Origin: Ruminiclostridium sp.
GTDB taxonomy: Bacteria > Bacillota > Clostridia > Oscillospirales > Ruminococcaceae
Direction: 5' to 3'
DNA: 52,559 nt
Assembly: GCA_017395555.1 (NCBI GenBank)
Contig: JAFPUE010000039.1
Location: 1 to 52,559, forward strand
The position numbers and the translations under genes were made by a program. This document shows, one piece after another, positions 42,516-50,534 of this stretch. Within the stretch, counting starts at the first letter, position 1. Each line of letters opens with the position of its first letter. A model generated the notes under the pieces. That model saw only the letters and a list, made by a program, of their open reading frames with translations, had not been told where the DNA came from and made no database searches.

Positions 42516-42911
42516 TCAGCCGAGCAGATCGGTACCGCTGCCCATTACGGCGATATCAACGGCTTTAGCGTCTTCGAGGCGGAAGATGCCGAGCTTGTTG
42601 CCCGTTTTGTCGTTGTATATCTCTTCAAGGTGCGCCGCCTTTATCATGGCTTCGGCATATTTCGGATCGGTCTCAAAAACCGCTTTGCCGGTGTATCTGA
42701 GCCAGTGTCCGTCCTTCTTGCACGCGGCTATCTCCACAAGCGGGTTAGCCTGCATCTGTCTGTACACGTCCTTGAACTCGCCCACGCCGAACAGCACTTT
42801 GCCGTCCATTTCGATATGGGCTCCGAGCGGGCGCAGCTTAGGCTGATTCCCGTCAACGGTGGCGAGGAAGAAAACTCCCGCTTCATTCAGAAAATCGGTA
42901 ATCTTGCTCAT
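42516..42911 (-). CDS. Pyridoxamine 5'-phosphate oxidase family protein
   Basis: A 131-residue flavin-binding split-barrel protein. Seen: TDFLNEAGVFFLATVDGNQPKLRPLG, the short N-terminal strand pair, and VEIAACKKDGHWLRYTGKAVF. It is smaller than PdxH and lacks its C-terminal part, so it is one of the many general flavin- or F420-like reductases, not a vitamin B6 enzyme as such. The ATG at 42911 has AAGGAG just upstream; a longer N terminus would overlap the sortase gene. It follows the sortase stop by 11 bases, so they are co-transcribed. Confidence 0.85.
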   Translation of the reverse strand: MSKITDFLNEAGVFFLATVDGNQPKLRPLGAHIEMDGKVLFGVGEFKDVYRQMQANPLVEIAACKKDGHWLRYTGKAVFETDPKYAEAMIKAAHLEEIYNDKTGNKLGIFRLEDAKAVDIAVMGSGTDLLG

Positions 42912-42922
42912 ATCTCGGCTCC

Positions 42923-44419
42923 TTATGAATTCTTCTTTTTCCAAGCGCTGTAGCCCTGCATAAGGCTTTCGGACCAGTTTCTGCCCTTCCAGCTTCCGCC
43001 GTTTACCTTGTAGTAGTAGTCGAAGTAGAGCGGGCTCTTGTTCGTATAGGCGTTGACGGTGGATACGGAAGTCTCGCCCTTTCTCAGCTCTCTTGCGAAT
43101 ACGACAAATCTTGTGTCGATCTCCGCGCCCATGGGATAGTAGCAGGTGGAGAGGGTAAGGAACTTATCGCCGTACTTGATGTCGAGATCGGGGTTGTAGA
43201 ATACACTTCTGTCGAATACCTGCTCGAAATACTGATAGAACTGGCTCTCGGAGGAGAAGTTTCGGAACTTGTAGTAATTGAATACCTGACCGTGCTTCTG
43301 CTCGGTATTTACGAACATTCCGGCGAATACGACGTAATTGCTCTGTCCGCCGTAAGCAGACTCATACTTGATAGTCGGGTGCTTGAGGTAGAAGTTGAGG
43401 CTGCCGTATCTTGCAGGGTAGTAGTTGGTGATCTTCGCAAGACCCACGCCCGTTCTGATGTTGTGACCGTAGATAACGAGGTTGTCGGGGCGGAGGGTTG
43501 ATGTTACCGGCACATGATAATCGGCAAAGGTTGTGCCGACTTTGCTGTAATCGTATCTGCCGTAGAAGTCGTGCTCGAGGTAGAAGGTGTTGTTTTTAGC
43601 CTGAACAACGGGCTGATCGATAGGCGTATCGGCGATTGTGAGCCAGCCTATGAAGTCGGAGTTGAGGTCCTTCATATACTCGATATCGTGCTTGAACGGA
43701 TAGATCGTGCTGCCGTACTTATAACCGGAGGTATGCGCTTTTGCGGGCATCTTGTTGTAGTCGATGACCTTTGCGGTGATGACACCGGACTGCTTCTGCG
43801 CGGTATATTTCTTGCCGGACTTGTAGAGAGCGGCTACCTTGAACTTGTATGTACCCGCTTTGAGTCCCTTAACTGTGTAGGAGGTACCCGCAACGTTCTT
43901 ATATGTAACATATTTGCCGGTTGAGGAATTATAAGCGTAAATGCGGTACGCGGAGGCATTCTTGACCTTGCTCCATGAGAGCTTAACGGAGGTAGCGGAC
44001 GCTGTTGCCTTGCAGTTTGTCGGAGCTGGGAGCTGCATCTTTACCGACTGTGCGAGAGTTTTTGCCTGCACCTCGTATTTCTTGCCGGACTTTACCAAAG
44101 CTGCGATCTGGAACTTGCAGGTAGAGCCTATTTTAAGTCCCTTTACAACGCACTTTGTAGCGGTAACGGTCTTGTATTCCTTATACTTCTTTGTCTTGGT
44201 GTCATAGACATAAACTCTGTATCCGTCCGCGCCCTTTACCTTATCCCATGTGATCTGGACATCGGTACCGGCTGTGGACACTACGGTCTTGATATTAGCC
44301 GGCGCAGCGAGCTTTGAAGCGGCGCTGACGCTGACGGTGAGGGGTTCCGCGATCTCGGGAACGCCGGTAACAGCCATTACACCGGCTAGAAGTACGCCTA
44401 TTATCCTTGCTTTCTTCAT
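42923..44419 (-). CDS. Secreted class B sortase with two FN3 domains
   Basis: 498 residues. Seen: signal peptide with cleavage likely after VSA or VSAA (residues ~31-35); two fibronectin type III domains (37-125 and 130-217, each with ITWDKVKGADGYRVYVY or LSWSKVKNASAYRIYAY); then a sortase domain (about 240-450) with His319 (LVIYGHN), Cys426 (TLSTCYYP) and Arg437 (TRFVVFARE), the class B triad; and a ~50-residue tail. Sortases join proteins to peptidoglycan or to each other at the cell surface. After signal removal no membrane anchor remains, which is unusual. No sorting-signal substrate gene is adjacent. Confidence 0.92.
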   Translation of the reverse strand: MKKARIIGVLLAGVMAVTGVPEIAEPLTVSVSAASKLAAPANIKTVVSTAGTDVQITWDKVKGADGYRVYVYDTKTKKYKEYKTVTATKCVVKGLKIGSTCKFQIAALVKSGKKYEVQAKTLAQSVKMQLPAPTNCKATASATSVKLSWSKVKNASAYRIYAYNSSTGKYVTYKNVAGTSYTVKGLKAGTYKFKVAALYKSGKKYTAQKQSGVITAKVIDYNKMPAKAHTSGYKYGSTIYPFKHDIEYMKDLNSDFIGWLTIADTPIDQPVVQAKNNTFYLEHDFYGRYDYSKVGTTFADYHVPVTSTLRPDNLVIYGHNIRTGVGLAKITNYYPARYGSLNFYLKHPTIKYESAYGGQSNYVVFAGMFVNTEQKHGQVFNYYKFRNFSSESQFYQYFEQVFDRSVFYNPDLDIKYGDKFLTLSTCYYPMGAEIDTRFVVFARELRKGETSVSTVNAYTNKSPLYFDYYYKVNGGSWKGRNWSESLMQGYSAWKKKNS

Positions 44420-44490
44420 ATTCTATCCTTTCGTTCACAGCCGAAGCCGTGCTCACAAGTATCTTATTCTGTCGTCGTGACAGTATTTTT

Positions 44491-44519
44491 ATTATATCAC
44501 AAAATGTATTTGTTGTCAG
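44491..44519 (-). promoter_or_regulatory. Promoter of the sortase gene
   Basis: On the - strand CTGACA, 17-bp spacer, TATAAT. Confidence 0.75.
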
Positions 44520-44588
44520 CAAAAAATTGTAATTATTCGTTTAAAATTTCACGCCCATTTTTTATGCAATTTGCATAGGCACAGGCGG

Positions 44589-44786
44589 CTGCTGTATTTC
44601 TGAAATACATCTATGGACAGCTCTCATAGAAATGCAGTGTGGTTGGCAAAGATTCCAATAACAAAACTAACAGCTTGCCATGACTTACACAGCAAGCTGT
44701 TTCTTGTTATCCTGTAATGAAATATCGCCAGCCCCACTGCGTTTCACTCCGCAGCTGCCCATTGAAGAAACTGAGAAATACAGCAT
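44589..44786. repeat. Intergenic repeat element R3 (two inverted units)
   Basis: Unit R3a at 44589-44656 on + (GCTGTATTTC ... GTGTGGTTGGCAAAGATTCC) and unit R3b at 44720-44786 on - (read: ATGCTGTATTTC ... AACGCAGTGGGGCTGG). Both belong to the ~70-bp family of R1, R2 and R4. The two face each other around the terminator hairpin 44670-44700. The remainder of 44520-44808 shows no gene. Confidence 0.75.
44670..44700 (-). terminator. Terminator of proS
   Basis: ACAGCTTGC / GCAAGCTGT stem followed on the - strand by TAGTTTTG; a T-rich flank is also present on +. Confidence 0.65.
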
Positions 44787-44808
44787 AAGCCGGCGGGCGC
44801 TTGCCCGC

Positions 44809-46248
44809 TTAATAAGCTTTGCCCCAATAAACGAGGTGCTTGGCGGGTTTGCCGCAGCAGACACAGGTGTCAGAGATGTGCTCCTGATCGAGCGGCATAC
44901 AGCGGGAGCCTACTCCTGTCTTTTCCTTGACTGTGTCCTCGCAGGCTTCGTCGCCGCACCACATAGCCTTTACAAAGCCGTCGCCCTTTTCGGCAAGGAC
45001 CTTCACGATCTCATCCATAGTCTTGCAGGCGTATGTGCGTCTCTCGCGGTTGTCGAGAGCCTTCTGATACAGTCCGTCGTGAACCGCCTGCAGCTTCTCC
45101 GCGGCAGCCGTTTCGAGATCATCGAGCTTTACAAAGCTCTTTGCTCCGTCGTGACGTGTCACGATAACGCACTGGTTGTTCTCGATATCCTTCGGACCTA
45201 TCTCTATCCTTATCGGCACGCCCCTCATCTCGTACTCGGCAAACTTCCAGCCGGGGGAGTTCTCGCTGTCGTCGAGCTTTACGCGCAGTCCCGCCTTTTT
45301 GAGCCTGTCGTAAAGCTCTCCCGCCTTTTCGAGCACGCCCTCCTTGTGCTGCGCTACGGGGATAATGACAGCCTGTATCGGAGCAACTGCCGGCGGAAGC
45401 GCAAGTCCGCTGTTGTCGCCGTGTGTCATTATGATCGCGCCTATAAGACGTGTTGTTACTCCCCAGCTCGTCTGGTGAGGATATGTGAGCTTGTTCTCCT
45501 TGTTCGCGTACTGAATGTCGAACGCCTTTGCAAAGCCGTCTCCGAAATAGTGGGATGTACCCGCCTGCAGAGCCTTGCCGTCGTGCATAAGCGCTTCGAT
45601 CGCGTATGTTGCGACAGCACCCGCAAACTTGTCGCTGTCCGTCTTGCGTCCCTTTATTACCGGGATCGCAAGAGATTCCTCGCAGAACCTCGCGTAAACA
45701 TTCAGCATACGCTCGGTCTCCTCTATCGCCTCCTCGGCGGTTGCGTGGATAGTGTGTCCCTCCTGCCAGAGGAACTCTCTCGAACGCAGGAACGGACGTG
45801 TCGTCTTTTCCCAGCGAACAACGTTCACCCACTGATTGTACAGCTTCGGGAGATCGCGGTAGGAATGTACGATATTCGAGTAATGCTCGCAGAACAGGGT
45901 CTCCGATGTGGGACGAACGCACAGTCTCTCTTCGAGCTTCTCACTGCCGCCTATCGTTACCCACGCACACTCGGGTGCGAAGCCCTCAACGTGATCCTTT
46001 TCCTTTTCAAGCAGGCTCTCGGGAATGAACATAGGCATACATACGTTCTCATGCCCCGTCTCCTTGAACATACCGTCAAGTATCTTCTGGATATTCTCCC
46101 AAATCGCATAGCCGTATGGGCGTATCGCCATACAGCCCTTAACGCTTGTGTACTCGATAAGCTCCGCTTTCTTTACGATATCGGTGTACCACTGGGCGAA
46201 ATCCTCGTCCATATCGGTTATCGCGTTGACCATTTTCTTTTCAGCCAT
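44809..46248 (-). CDS. proS: Proline--tRNA ligase (short, archaeal/eukaryote-like form)
   Basis: Charges tRNA-Pro with proline. 479 residues, the class of bacterial ProRS without the editing insertion. Seen: class II core with motif 2 [14 protein letters not shown], the [16 protein letters not shown] segment, [26 protein letters not shown] (motif 3), an anticodon domain, and a C-terminal zinc-like site [32 protein letters not shown] with conserved cysteines and Tyr end. Leader carries a CAGGGG/CCCCTG hairpin (46278-46297), too short for a T-box. Confidence 0.97.
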   Translation of the reverse strand: MAEKKMVNAITDMDEDFAQWYTDIVKKAELIEYTSVKGCMAIRPYGYAIWENIQKILDGMFKETGHENVCMPMFIPESLLEKEKDHVEGFAPECAWVTIGGSEKLEERLCVRPTSETLFCEHYSNIVHSYRDLPKLYNQWVNVVRWEKTTRPFLRSREFLWQEGHTIHATAEEAIEETERMLNVYARFCEESLAIPVIKGRKTDSDKFAGAVATYAIEALMHDGKALQAGTSHYFGDGFAKAFDIQYANKENKLTYPHQTSWGVTTRLIGAIIMTHGDNSGLALPPAVAPIQAVIIPVAQHKEGVLEKAGELYDRLKKAGLRVKLDDSENSPGWKFAEYEMRGVPIRIEIGPKDIENNQCVIVTRHDGAKSFVKLDDLETAAAEKLQAVHDGLYQKALDNRERRTYACKTMDEIVKVLAEKGDGFVKAMWCGDEACEDTVKEKTGVGSRCMPLDQEHISDTCVCCGKPAKHLVYWGKAY

Positions 46249-46316
46249 TTCAATTCTCCGTTTCTTTATGGTTTAATCCAGGGGATTCCCCCTGAATCTT
46301 TCTTAACATCTTTTCT

Positions 46317-46345
46317 ATTATATAACATTTTTTTCGATTTTGCAA
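46317..46345 (-). promoter_or_regulatory. Promoter of proS
   Basis: On the - strand TTGCAA, 17-bp spacer, TATAAT. Confidence 0.75.
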
Positions 46346-46444
46346 TACCATTGGCGAAAAATGATACACCGTCGGCAGTTATTTCCGTTCACAACGGGCT
46401 TTGATCAATTTTATGTGAAAAATGACAAAATTTTACGACAATAT

Positions 46445-46473
46445 TTGACATTTTCGTAAAAATGTGTTATTAT
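46445..46473 (+). promoter_or_regulatory. Promoter of the VanY-type gene
   Basis: TTGACA, 17-bp spacer, TATTAT; GAAGGA ribosome site before the ATG at 46508. Confidence 0.8.
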
Positions 46474-46507
46474 ATATAGGAAGGTAACGAAAAGAAGGAT
46501 ACCATAG

Positions 46508-47779
46508 ATGAGATCTTTAAAAACACTTATCCCGGCTGTCATCGCCGTAATAGCTCTCGGCTCCTGCGCGGTAAGCGACGCGCAGATAGTCGATCATACC
46601 TTTTACGGTGAGACTGCCGCATACACCGAGACTGCCGCTCCGGGCAGTACGGTCATAACGACATCGGGAGATGTATCCTCGGCTATGCTCCCGTATCTTG
46701 GCGACTCTCCGGAGCTGCCGGAGCACGACGAGGAACCGGTACATACCACTCCCGCAGTGACCGCCGCCGAGATAATCGAGACCGAGATCACGGCTCGCGA
46801 AGCGGATACTATCCCGGAAACATCGGATGCCGGAGCCGACGAAGAACCCGAGGAGCTGCCGGAGAAGACCGCCGAAGCCACGGAACATCCGGAGGAGACA
46901 GCCGAAACTGCCGAACAGAGCACCGCTCCCGAAGAAATTCCCGCCGAAAGCGGCGTGAAAATGCAGTCGTCCAAAAAAGTACAGAAGTATAAATTTGAAT
47001 ATCAGAAAACCAACGGAAGCCTTTCGATACTCGGTCCCAATCTCGTTTATCTTGGCGAGTCGTTCGATTTTGACCACTACTACCCCGACGAGACCGAAAA
47101 AACGTCGCTTATGTGGGTGATGAGCGGGAATATCGGAAGCATAGACGACAACGGCGTGTTTACCGCACTCAAAAAGGGCGTGTGCAACCTTACGCTGGTT
47201 GACAGGACAAACGGCACATTCGCCATGCTGAAGCTGCACGTAATAGCACCCGGCGATGATGTGGACTTTCTGCCCCTTGTGAACAATATCCCGATCGCAA
47301 ACAAGACCTACCCGCTGCCGAAGGACTACGCACCCGGACTTGACCCGAGAGCGAAAGCTGCGTTTATGCAGATGCAGCTCGATGCGGAGAAAGCGGGAAT
47401 ACACCTGTACAGCATATCCGATTACCGCTCCTACAACTATCAGCAGCAGGTATATGCAGGCTGGAAAGCTATGTACGGTTCGGAAGCCGATCTCGTCTCC
47501 GCAAGACCCGGTCATTCCGAACACCAGCTCGGACTTGCGATAGATGTAAACTCGCTCGAATACTCCTTCGCGTACACCGCCGAGGGAAAGTGGCTCAAGG
47601 AACACTGCGCCGAGTACGGCTTTATCATAAGATACCCGTCATACGACTCCAAGCAGACTACGGGATATTCTTACGAGCCGTGGCATATAAGATACCTCGG
47701 AAAGACGCTCGCGGAGACGGTCATGTCGTCCGGACTAACGCTTGAAGAGTGTCTGCGGATAGATTCGTATTACAGATGA
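46508..47779 (+). CDS. D-alanyl-D-alanine carboxypeptidase lipoprotein (VanY/M15)
   Basis: 423 residues. Seen: signal peptide and lipobox ALGSC (Cys20), a long Thr/Glu/Ala/Pro-rich linker (to about residue 150), a Big2-like domain (SLSILGPNLVYLGESFDFDH to LHVIAP, ~170-255), and an M15B peptidase domain with zinc site VSARPGHSEHQLGLAIDVNS (His, Asp) and YEPWHIRYLG (Glu, His). It trims the terminal D-Ala from peptidoglycan stems at the cell surface. Vancomycin-resistance genes are absent, so a housekeeping wall role is likely. tcdA follows closely. Confidence 0.92.
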   Translation: MRSLKTLIPAVIAVIALGSCAVSDAQIVDHTFYGETAAYTETAAPGSTVITTSGDVSSAMLPYLGDSPELPEHDEEPVHTTPAVTAAEIIETEITAREADTIPETSDAGADEEPEELPEKTAEATEHPEETAETAEQSTAPEEIPAESGVKMQSSKKVQKYKFEYQKTNGSLSILGPNLVYLGESFDFDHYYPDETEKTSLMWVMSGNIGSIDDNGVFTALKKGVCNLTLVDRTNGTFAMLKLHVIAPGDDVDFLPLVNNIPIANKTYPLPKDYAPGLDPRAKAAFMQMQLDAEKAGIHLYSISDYRSYNYQQQVYAGWKAMYGSEADLVSARPGHSEHQLGLAIDVNSLEYSFAYTAEGKWLKEHCAEYGFIIRYPSYDSKQTTGYSYEPWHIRYLGKTLAETVMSSGLTLEECLRIDSYYR

Positions 47780-47794
47780 CCCGGAGGTGCGGAT

Positions 47795-48520
47795 ATGGCG
47801 GACATTTTCGCAAGAACACGCCTTATATTCGGTGACGAAGCCATGGAAAGGCTCTCCCGCGCCCGCGTCGCGCTGTTCGGTGCAGGAGGTGTGGGCGGCT
47901 ACGCTGCGGAAGCGCTTGCGAGAAGCGGTATCGGCGCGCTCGATATCATCGACAATGACACCGTCTGCGAATCGAACCTCAACCGCCAGATAATCGCGCT
48001 GCGCTCCACTGTCGGAATGTACAAGACCGACGCGGCGGCGGCAAGGATACACGACATAAACCCGGACTGCAAGGTCACGGGTCATAAGATATTTTTTCTG
48101 CCGGAAAACAAGGACTATTTTGATTTCCGGCAGTTCGACTATATAATAGACGCGATAGACACAGTAAGCGGCAAGCTCGCGGTGATTGAGTGCGCGAATG
48201 CCGCGGGCGTTCCCGTTATCTCCTGCATGGGGACAGGCAACAAGACAGACCCGTCCCGGCTAACTATCGCCGATATTTTCGAGACCTCGGTCTGTCCGCT
48301 TGCCCGTGTCATGCGGCACGAGTGCAGAAAGCGCGGTATCGCGAAACTCAAAGTCGTGTACTCCCGAGAGGAGCCCCGTACACCGCAGAACAGCGAGACA
48401 AGCCGCAGCGGCAAGCCCGTTCCCGGCTCGACGGCGTTTGTGCCGTCGGCAGCGGGACTTCTTATCGCGTCGGAGGTAGTAAGATACATCACGGAGGGAG
48501 AACGAAATGAACGATCTTGA
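47795..48520 (+). CDS. tcdA: tRNA threonylcarbamoyladenosine dehydratase
   Basis: E1-like ATPase that converts t6A37 of tRNA to its cyclic form (ct6A). 241 residues. Seen: N-terminal FARTRLIFGDEAMERL, the Rossmann loop VALFGAGGVGGYAAEALARSGIG, IDNDTVCESNLNRQIIALRSTVGMYKTD (ATP site with Asn-Arg-Gln), VIDAIDTVSGKLAVIE-type strand and CMGTGNKTDPSRLTIADIFET. CGGAGG is before the ATG, 15 bases after the VanY stop. It overlaps the next gene by 14 bases. Confidence 0.95.
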   Translation: MADIFARTRLIFGDEAMERLSRARVALFGAGGVGGYAAEALARSGIGALDIIDNDTVCESNLNRQIIALRSTVGMYKTDAAAARIHDINPDCKVTGHKIFFLPENKDYFDFRQFDYIIDAIDTVSGKLAVIECANAAGVPVISCMGTGNKTDPSRLTIADIFETSVCPLARVMRHECRKRGIAKLKVVYSREEPRTPQNSETSRSGKPVPGSTAFVPSAAGLLIASEVVRYITEGERNERS

Positions 48521-49145
48521 CGTAATGAAGCGCGCGAAGCAATACATCGAAAGCCTTGCGAAAGGGATAGACCCGATCACCGGAAATGAAGTCGGCGAGA
48601 ACGATGTTGTGAACAATGTCCGCGTGTCACGCTGCCTTTTCTATACCGCGGAAGTTCTGCAAAAGGTGATAGACAACGGCGGCGAGGTGCAGCGCGAAAA
48701 GCTGAAACGCTCGGATCGCGCGGAATTTGCGCTGACGGACGAGCAGTCTTTGGCACTAAAACCGGAATTGCGCAGCACATACATTTCCAACATTATAAAA
48801 AATATCAATGGTGCTATAGATGAATATAAGATGAAAAAGCTCCAAACTAAAACACTTAATGATTGGCTTATTGATAAAGGACTTTTATCCGATGTAGTCA
48901 TAAACGGAAGGACAAGAAAAAAGCCTACGCCGGAAGGAGAGGCTTTGGGAATTACGCTTTACAGCTTTATGACAGAAAACGGAATGTCAAAATGCTGTGT
49001 TTACAATGCGGAAGCACAGCAGTTCATCTTCGACAATATAGACGCTATTGCCGCGTTTGCCGCCGAGCAGAACGCCCTGAAAGCCGCGGAAAAGGCGGAG
49101 ATCCGCAGGTACGAAGCCTACGACGACGGAACAGACGAACAATAA
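48507..49145 (+). CDS. Uncharacterised protein with AT-rich middle
   Basis: 212 residues, no family recognised. Seen: N-terminal DLDVMKRAKQYIESLAKGIDPITGNEVGENDVVNNVRVSRCLFYTAEVL (residues ~3-55), a middle NDWLIDKGLLSDVVINGRTRKKPTPEGEALGITLYS that could be a winged-helix-like or DNA-binding module, and an Ala/Glu-rich end. No signal peptide or membrane helix. Bases ~48770-49010 are clearly AT-richer than both sides, with A/T third positions unlike the flanks, as if a segment was exchanged. It overlaps tcdA by 14 bases. Function unknown. Confidence 0.75.
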   Translation: MNDLDVMKRAKQYIESLAKGIDPITGNEVGENDVVNNVRVSRCLFYTAEVLQKVIDNGGEVQREKLKRSDRAEFALTDEQSLALKPELRSTYISNIIKNINGAIDEYKMKKLQTKTLNDWLIDKGLLSDVVINGRTRKKPTPEGEALGITLYSFMTENGMSKCCVYNAEAQQFIFDNIDAIAAFAAEQNALKAAEKAEIRRYEAYDDGTDEQ

Positions 49146-49150
49146 AGCAA

Positions 49151-49176
49151 AAACCCCTTGCATCTGCAAGGGGTTT
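49151..49176. terminator. Bidirectional terminator between convergent genes
   Basis: Perfect 12-bp stem AAACCCCTTGCA/TGCAAGGGGTTT with a 2-base loop; T-rich on the - side (TTTGCTTTATT), so it ends the rpsF operon, and probably also the + gene. Confidence 0.9.
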
Positions 49177-49194
49177 CGTATTGCTGTCTTACGA

Positions 49195-49452
49195 TCAATC
49201 GGATACGTAAGGGATAAGAGCTATCTGTCTTGCTCTCTTGATAGCAACAGTGAGCTCTCTCTGATGATAAGCGCAGCAGCCGGTCACGCGGCGGGGCAGT
49301 ATCTTGGAGCGCTCCGTCATGCACTTCTTGAGCTTTGCTACGTCTTTGTAATCAATGAACTCCGCTCTGTCCGCGCAGAACTGGCAAACCTTTTTTCTGC
49401 CGCGCTTAACGGGACGTGCGGGTCTCTCGCCCATTTCCTTCTTTTCAGCCAT
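49195..49452 (-). CDS. rpsR: 30S ribosomal protein S18 (zinc-binding form)
   Basis: 85 residues. Binds 16S rRNA with S6. Seen: basic start [35 protein letters not shown] and [35 protein letters not shown], the S18 signature. The CxxC before the core plus Cys-Cys after it are the four cysteines of the C+ type, which binds zinc. Third gene of rpsF-ssb-rpsR. Confidence 0.97.
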   Translation of the reverse strand: MAEKKEMGERPARPVKRGRKKVCQFCADRAEFIDYKDVAKLKKCMTERSKILPRRVTGCCAYHQRELTVAIKRARQIALIPYVSD

Positions 49453-49537
49453 TGTATTTTCCTCCTTCGTTAATTCTCGGTCATTCGCCGGTCAATTATC
49501 CGGCGATACTTCTTTTTCAGCCGATATTCTTATCGGC

Positions 49538-50020
49538 TCAGAACGGATAGTCATCGTCCGCGGCGCCCGATGCCGCAAAATCCTGTGCCGTGTAGCTTCC
49601 GTTTGAAGCCGACGGTGCGGAATTGGCTGCCTCAGCGGGGTGCTGGGGCGGGGGCTCCGGGAATCCGGCATTCTGCGTATAGCCGCCGTTTCCTTCGGGT
49701 CTCTTGTCGCCTGTGAACGACGCACGGTCAACGATTATCTCGGTGACATAGCGTGTTATGTTGTTCTTATCGACGTAGCTTCTGTTCTGGAGCTCACCTT
49801 CGATAAGGATTGCGCGACCTTTTGTCCAGAATCTCGAAATGAACTCCGCTTCATTACGCCAAGCGACACAGTTGAAGAAATCGGATTTCTTCTCTTCGCC
49901 CTTTGTCTGGAAGCGTCTGTCCACCGCGATACTGAACGAGAGCACAGGAACTCCGGACGGAGTGGTCTTGAGCTCAAGATCCTGAGTTATGCGGCCAAGC
50001 ATTATTACCTTGTTGTACAT
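49538..50020 (-). CDS. ssb: Single-stranded DNA-binding protein
   Basis: 160 residues. Seen: OB-fold start NKVIMLGRITQDLELKTTPSGVPVLSFSIAVDR, FNCVAWRNEAEFISRF and ILIEGELQNRSYVD, then a Gln/Pro/Ala/Asn-rich linker and the acidic tail DDDYPF that recruits partner proteins. The usual gene between rpsF and rpsR, so it is expressed with the ribosomal proteins. Confidence 0.97.
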   Translation of the reverse strand: MYNKVIMLGRITQDLELKTTPSGVPVLSFSIAVDRRFQTKGEEKKSDFFNCVAWRNEAEFISRFWTKGRAILIEGELQNRSYVDKNNITRYVTEIIVDRASFTGDKRPEGNGGYTQNAGFPEPPPQHPAEAANSAPSASNGSYTAQDFAASGAADDDYPF

Positions 50021-50044
50021 GATCTTTCCCCCTGTTTCCCTGCT

Positions 50045-50338
50045 TTACTTGCGCAAAACTACGATATAGCGAAGAACGCCGTCAGTGATGTTGATGACGC
50101 GCTCAAGCTCATCGGGGAATTCGGGCTTGCTGTCGAAGTGGTAAACCACATAGTAACCCTCGGACTCGTAGTTGATGTCGTATGCGAGCTTTCTCTTGCC
50201 CCATTCGTCAACGTCAACAAGCTCGGCGTGCTCCTTGATAAGATCGGAGAACTTTGTCACGAGAGTCTTGACAGCATCTTCACCGTTCTTTAACGAGAAG
50301 ACAAGGACTGCCTCGTACTTTTCACCTGTTTTAGCCAT
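50045..50338 (-). CDS. rpsF: 30S ribosomal protein S6
   Basis: 97 residues. Pairs with S18 on the 16S rRNA platform. Seen: KYEAVLVFSLKNGEDAVKTLVTKFSDLIKEHAELVDVDEWGKRKLAYDINYESEGYYVVYHFDSKPEFPDELERVINITDGVLRYIVV, the S6 ferredoxin-like fold with the WGKRKLAY motif. The ATG at 50338 has AAGGAGG upstream; earlier in-frame starts fall in the leader. First gene of the operon. Confidence 0.97.
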   Translation of the reverse strand: MAKTGEKYEAVLVFSLKNGEDAVKTLVTKFSDLIKEHAELVDVDEWGKRKLAYDINYESEGYYVVYHFDSKPEFPDELERVINITDGVLRYIVVLRK

Positions 50339-50353
50339 ATTGTACCTCCTTAT

Positions 50354-50373
50354 AGACTGTCGGCCCACGGTCT
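50354..50373 (-). promoter_or_regulatory. Possible S6:S18-binding leader hairpin
   Basis: On the - strand AGAC CGTGGGCCGACA GTCT: a short stem with a CCG-containing loop or bulge directly upstream of the rpsF ribosome site. S6:S18 complexes bind CCG-bearing leader hairpins of rpsF operons in many bacteria and repress translation. Match by eye only. Confidence 0.4.
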
Positions 50374-50415
50374 TTCCGCGAGCAAGGATCGCTGAGCACA
50401 AAGCTCAACTATGAT

Positions 50416-50444
50416 ATTATAGCAGATACTTTCCTTTTTGTCAA
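50416..50444 (-). promoter_or_regulatory. Promoter of rpsF-ssb-rpsR
   Basis: On the - strand TTGACA, 17-bp spacer, TATAAT: exact consensus. Confidence 0.85.
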
Positions 50445-50491
50445 GGGGTTTTCCGCATTTTTCCGTTATTGTCTGTTATTCCGAAAAATGC

Positions 50492-50522
50492 GTCGTACTC
50501 CCGCCTGCGGCAGGAGTACGAC
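50492..50522 (-). terminator. Terminator of the SGNH hydrolase gene
   Basis: GTCGTACTCC / GGAGTACGAC, a 10-bp perfect stem with a GC-rich loop, then GCATTTTTCGG on the - strand. Confidence 0.85.
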
Positions 50523-50534
50523 ATCAATACTATC

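Noticed and set aside
46249..46316. T-box leader before proS
   Set aside because: The leader is only about 65 bases with one short hairpin; no T-box sequence or specifier stem is visible.
44680..46404. 574-codon open frame on + opposite proS
   Set aside because: Pure shadow of the proS gene; its sequence is Leu/Arg-rich without any domain, and it crosses the terminator and promoter regions.
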